This document shows positions 61,704 to 64,000 of a stretch of DNA of 64,000 nucleotides, in pieces (position 1 is the stretch's first letter; each line of letters starts with the position of its first letter). Below the pieces are notes generated by a model, which saw nothing but the letters and a program-made list of their open reading frames with translations, was not told the DNA's origin and made no database searches. A program made the position numbers and the translations under genes. The stretch is taken from assembly GCA_965205915.1 (NCBI GenBank), contig OZ242191.1, forward strand, positions 1,302,001 to 1,366,000, given 5' to 3'. This DNA comes from VXMO01 sp965205915 (lineage in GTDB: Bacteria > Chloroflexota > Dehalococcoidia > UBA6926).

Positions 61704-62531
61704 TCACCCCCCCGGCGTCTCTAGCATCCGCCACCAGCTCGCCAGGTCCGCCGCCGCCTGTAGCAACTGCCCCGGCCGGCGGATTCCGTCCTCTGTGATG
61801 ACATGATCGACGTATTCCGCCGGAATGATGTCCAGATTGGGGGAAGGCGCACCGCCCTGTGTTTCCGGCAGCCATGGCGCAAGTTTCAGCGTGTCCGCGA
61901 AGAAGTGAACCGGCACGGGCGGGTCGTGTTTCGCCGCGGCCTCCACCAGCGCCAGCGTCCCCGCATCCGCCGCCATCGACCCGTCCGCCAAGAACGCTGT
62001 GCAACCCAGCAGCACGATATCGCAGCCATCCAGCGCAGCGCCGATGTCAGCCGGATTGTCAGGGGTTGAGCCATTCAACGAGGGGATGCGGCGCGTCTCT
62101 CTGATGCCATCTCCCGCCAGCGTGATAGCCGAGCGCACGCTCTCTGATCGGCCAAACGTCGTCACAACCTCGGCTTCCACTAGGAGCGGCTGCCCCCGCT
62201 TCGCAAGCGACGCAGGCGTATCCCCCAACAGCCGCCCCAGGCGCGCGACGCTCCGAGCCGCCGCCGCCATGCGATCCCCGGATCGCGCCTCCCGTGCCGT
62301 CCGATAGGCGGACACGCCCACGTTCCGTATCGCCACGACCTCCGGCCTTGCCTCCGCAATCATGTGCGCGATTTCCCGCAAAGGCTCCGGTTCGCCGATA
62401 TACATCTCCGTCAACGCCCGATGAAGCAGCTGAGCGCCACGCGTCGCGATGGTCGAAGCTGTCACGGATCGTTCCCCGCGCAGCGCCGCCGCCTCACGCG
62501 TCAGCTCATCCCAGTCCATCGGCGCTCTCAT
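61704..62531 (-). CDS. eIF-2B alpha/beta/delta family protein
   Basis: 275 aa of the eIF2B/MTR1P isomerase fold. VVTTFGRSESVRSAI, PSLNGS, DIVLLGCTAFLADGSM and the NLDIIPAEYVDHVITEDGI end are the family landmarks. Members include methylthioribose-phosphate and ribose-1,5-bisphosphate isomerases; substrate not decided. Its ATG overlaps the panC stop by four bases. Confidence 0.85.
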   Translation of the reverse strand: MRAPMDWDELTREAAALRGERSVTASTIATRGAQLLHRALTEMYIGEPEPLREIAHMIAEARPEVVAIRNVGVSAYRTAREARSGDRMAAAARSVARLGRLLGDTPASLAKRGQPLLVEAEVVTTFGRSESVRSAITLAGDGIRETRRIPSLNGSTPDNPADIGAALDGCDIVLLGCTAFLADGSMAADAGTLALVEAAAKHDPPVPVHFFADTLKLAPWLPETQGGAPSPNLDIIPAEYVDHVITEDGIRRPGQLLQAAADLASWWRMLETPGG

Positions 62532-63403
62532 ACGTTGCCTTTCTCGCTGTGTGAAAGGATGACGTTGTCCAAGAGCCGCGTCTTGCCGAAACGCACGGCC
62601 GTGGATGCCATCGCCCCCTCCGCCGCATCGCCCTCAATCTCCGCTAGCGTGAGCGCATCGGCGACGGAAACATAGTCGATGGCGGCTACGAGCGACTCGG
62701 CGGCCAGGGTGGATTCGATGGTCTCGCGCAATGCCCCGGCCCCTGTCTCACCGGAACGATACGACTCCATCGCCGCCGTCAACGCCCGATACACCACCGG
62801 CGCGGCATTGCGCTCCTCAGGCGTCAGATACTTGTTACGGCTCGACATCGCAAGGCCGTCCGCCTCTCGCACCGTCGGCACGACGACGATCTCGCCGGGC
62901 ACATTGAGATCGCGAACCATGCGCCGCACAACGGCAACCTGCTGCCCGTCCTTCTGGCCAAAATAAGATCGATCCGGCTGCACGATATTAAGTAGCTTGA
63001 GCACGACAGTCGCGACCCCCGTGAAATGGCCGGGCCTCGCCGCCCCCTCAAGCCGGTCAGCAATACCCCCGGGAACGACGTAGACGTCCTGTTCCGGCGG
63101 CGGGTACATCTCATCCGGCGAGGGATGAAAGACCAGGTCGCACCCCGCAGCATCCAACATCGCCAGGTCCCGCTCAAGGTCGCGCGGATAAGCAGAAAAA
63201 TCCTCGTTCGGAGAAAACTGCGCCGGATTCACAAAGATAGAAGCCGCGACGACCCCGTTCTCCTCCCGCGCCCGCCGCACAAGCGCGACATGCCCCTCAT
63301 GGAGATACCCCATAGTAGGCACAAACCCAAGCGACCCCGCGAGGCGGGATGCCTGTCGGATTTCACGAAACTCAGCGATGGTCGTAATCAACTGCGGCGG
63401 CAT
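62528..63403 (-). CDS. panC: Pantothenate synthetase
   Basis: 291 aa. GYLHEGHVALVRRARE is the HxGH-type nucleotidyltransferase motif; QKDGQQ and AMSSRNKYL are the other family blocks. It joins pantoate and beta-alanine with ATP. The eIF2B-like gene follows, overlapping by four bases. ATG 63403 chosen. Confidence 0.96.
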   Translation of the reverse strand: MPPQLITTIAEFREIRQASRLAGSLGFVPTMGYLHEGHVALVRRAREENGVVAASIFVNPAQFSPNEDFSAYPRDLERDLAMLDAAGCDLVFHPSPDEMYPPPEQDVYVVPGGIADRLEGAARPGHFTGVATVVLKLLNIVQPDRSYFGQKDGQQVAVVRRMVRDLNVPGEIVVVPTVREADGLAMSSRNKYLTPEERNAAPVVYRALTAAMESYRSGETGAGALRETIESTLAAESLVAAIDYVSVADALTLAEIEGDAAEGAMASTAVRFGKTRLLDNVILSHSEKGNV

Positions 63404-63516
63404 GGCGCGTATTCAACCCCCTAGGTGTCCCATTGATTGTAGGGGGTGGGAGAAGTTGACAGGGTGCCCATATCGATCAAAACTGGCGTTCCGAAACTGT
63501 GCATGGATGGGAAGAG

Positions 63517-64000
63517 ATGAACAACAAAATCTACGCTTCACTAGCCGCAAGCGATACGGATCTTGCGGAGAAAATCCGCAGCGAACACCAAGGCTGGTTT
63601 AGGACAATTGAGACTGCCTTGGACCAAGTTATCCAGGGCCTGAACGACTTTTCAGAATTCAAGGGTTGGCCTGACGGGGAAATGGAGAGTGCACGATTGT
63701 TCTTGGCAACACGGACGTTCAGGAGCCTTCACATGGCCATCAGGGTGCTGGAGCGCGGTTACTATCAACAGGCTGCGAGCCTCATTCGCATAGCAATGGA
63801 AGAAATGCTGATTGCGGAAGACGTTGAGGTTTGCCCCAAGACCCTGGAACTCTTGCTCCACGGGGATCCGAATGACAAAGTTCGGCTGGGAAGGGACGAT
63901 CTCAGCTATGGTGCTATGTCAGCACGCATATCTCCCGAAGCCGCTGAGGCATGGAAGAGAACCTATGATGCTGTCAGCGTTTACGCAACACACCCCAGAA
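63517..64000 (+). CDS. Hypothetical helical protein, DUF5677-like (runs off the edge)
   Basis: 161 codons are visible with no stop before the right edge. ATG 63517 has GGGAAGAG just upstream. The sequence is helical: LATRTFRSLHMAIRVLERGY and AASLIRIAMEEMLIAEDV, which resembles the DUF5677 pattern of helices around a conserved R.x.x.E. It has lower GC than nearby panC. Product and length cannot be decided. Confidence 0.55.
   Translation, partial: MNNKIYASLAASDTDLAEKIRSEHQGWFRTIETALDQVIQGLNDFSEFKGWPDGEMESARLFLATRTFRSLHMAIRVLERGYYQQAASLIRIAMEEMLIAEDVEVCPKTLELLLHGDPNDKVRLGRDDLSYGAMSARISPEAAEAWKRTYDAVSVYATHPR

Overview
The window is a GC-rich, gene-dense stretch of bacterial chromosome with 65 protein genes called and no rRNA, tRNA or CRISPR array seen. 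Protein content (divergent SAR202-like MFS carriers, a lone xanthine-dehydrogenase large subunit, DUF3105 and DUF6159 proteins, Thr/Pro-linked lipoproteins, no outer-membrane or LPS genes) suggests a member of Chloroflexota, perhaps the Dehalococcoidia/SAR202 branch. This is an inference from gene families; no marker phylogeny was possible. Translation starts are often GTG or TTG behind clear Shine-Dalgarno sequences, and several adjacent genes overlap by ATGA or GTGA.

Layout. 0-7.3 kb: two MFS carriers, a class II Fic enzyme with a striking 11-bp phased repeat array around its promoter, a membrane protein and an oligopeptide-type binding lipoprotein. 7.4-13.5 kb: polyamine genes (speD, agmatinase-like), then a coiled-coil protein, coaD and rsmD, and membrane proteins. 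13.5-22 kb: acyl-CoA dehydrogenase, two toxin-antitoxin pairs around a Gfo/Idh/MocA oxidoreductase, a proteasome-fold Ntn-hydrolase candidate coupled to a small charged protein, and a molybdopterin hydroxylase subunit. 22-28 kb: three paralogous ankyrin lipoproteins with an arsenite methyltransferase wedged between the first two. 28-37.5 kb: K+ channel, rsmG, lipid flippase-like protein, a DUF262 (GmrSD-like) nuclease, a two-gene ABC exporter and an HD phosphohydrolase/YwgA-like pair.

37.6-50 kb is the core-chromosome block: rpmH (too short for a 60-residue ORF cutoff), rnpA, yidD, a beta-propeller lipoprotein, yidC (interrupted by a -1 frame change), jag/khpB, small membrane genes, ileS, a Uma2 nuclease flanked by a duplicated fmt 3' end, fmt and dnaA. 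A candidate oriC lies just after dnaA. 50-64 kb: obgE, nadD, era, two paralogous small helical proteins, selA, coaE, a MoxR-type AAA ATPase with a giant VWA partner, a DUF2442 protein, a VapBC pair with an unusual long antitoxin, an eIF-2B-like protein, panC, and a partial gene running off the right edge.

Functional links: three CoA-pathway enzymes (panC, coaD, coaE), two rRNA methyltransferases (rsmD, rsmG), Sec/YidC membrane insertion with its RNA-binding partner Jag, and ribosome-associated GTPases (obgE, era). The most interesting unexplained items are the Thr1-type Ntn-hydrolase operon, the phased fic operator, the tandem ankyrin lipoproteins, the yidC/jag overlap with oppositely charged tails, and the MoxR-VWA pair without a recognisable client enzyme.
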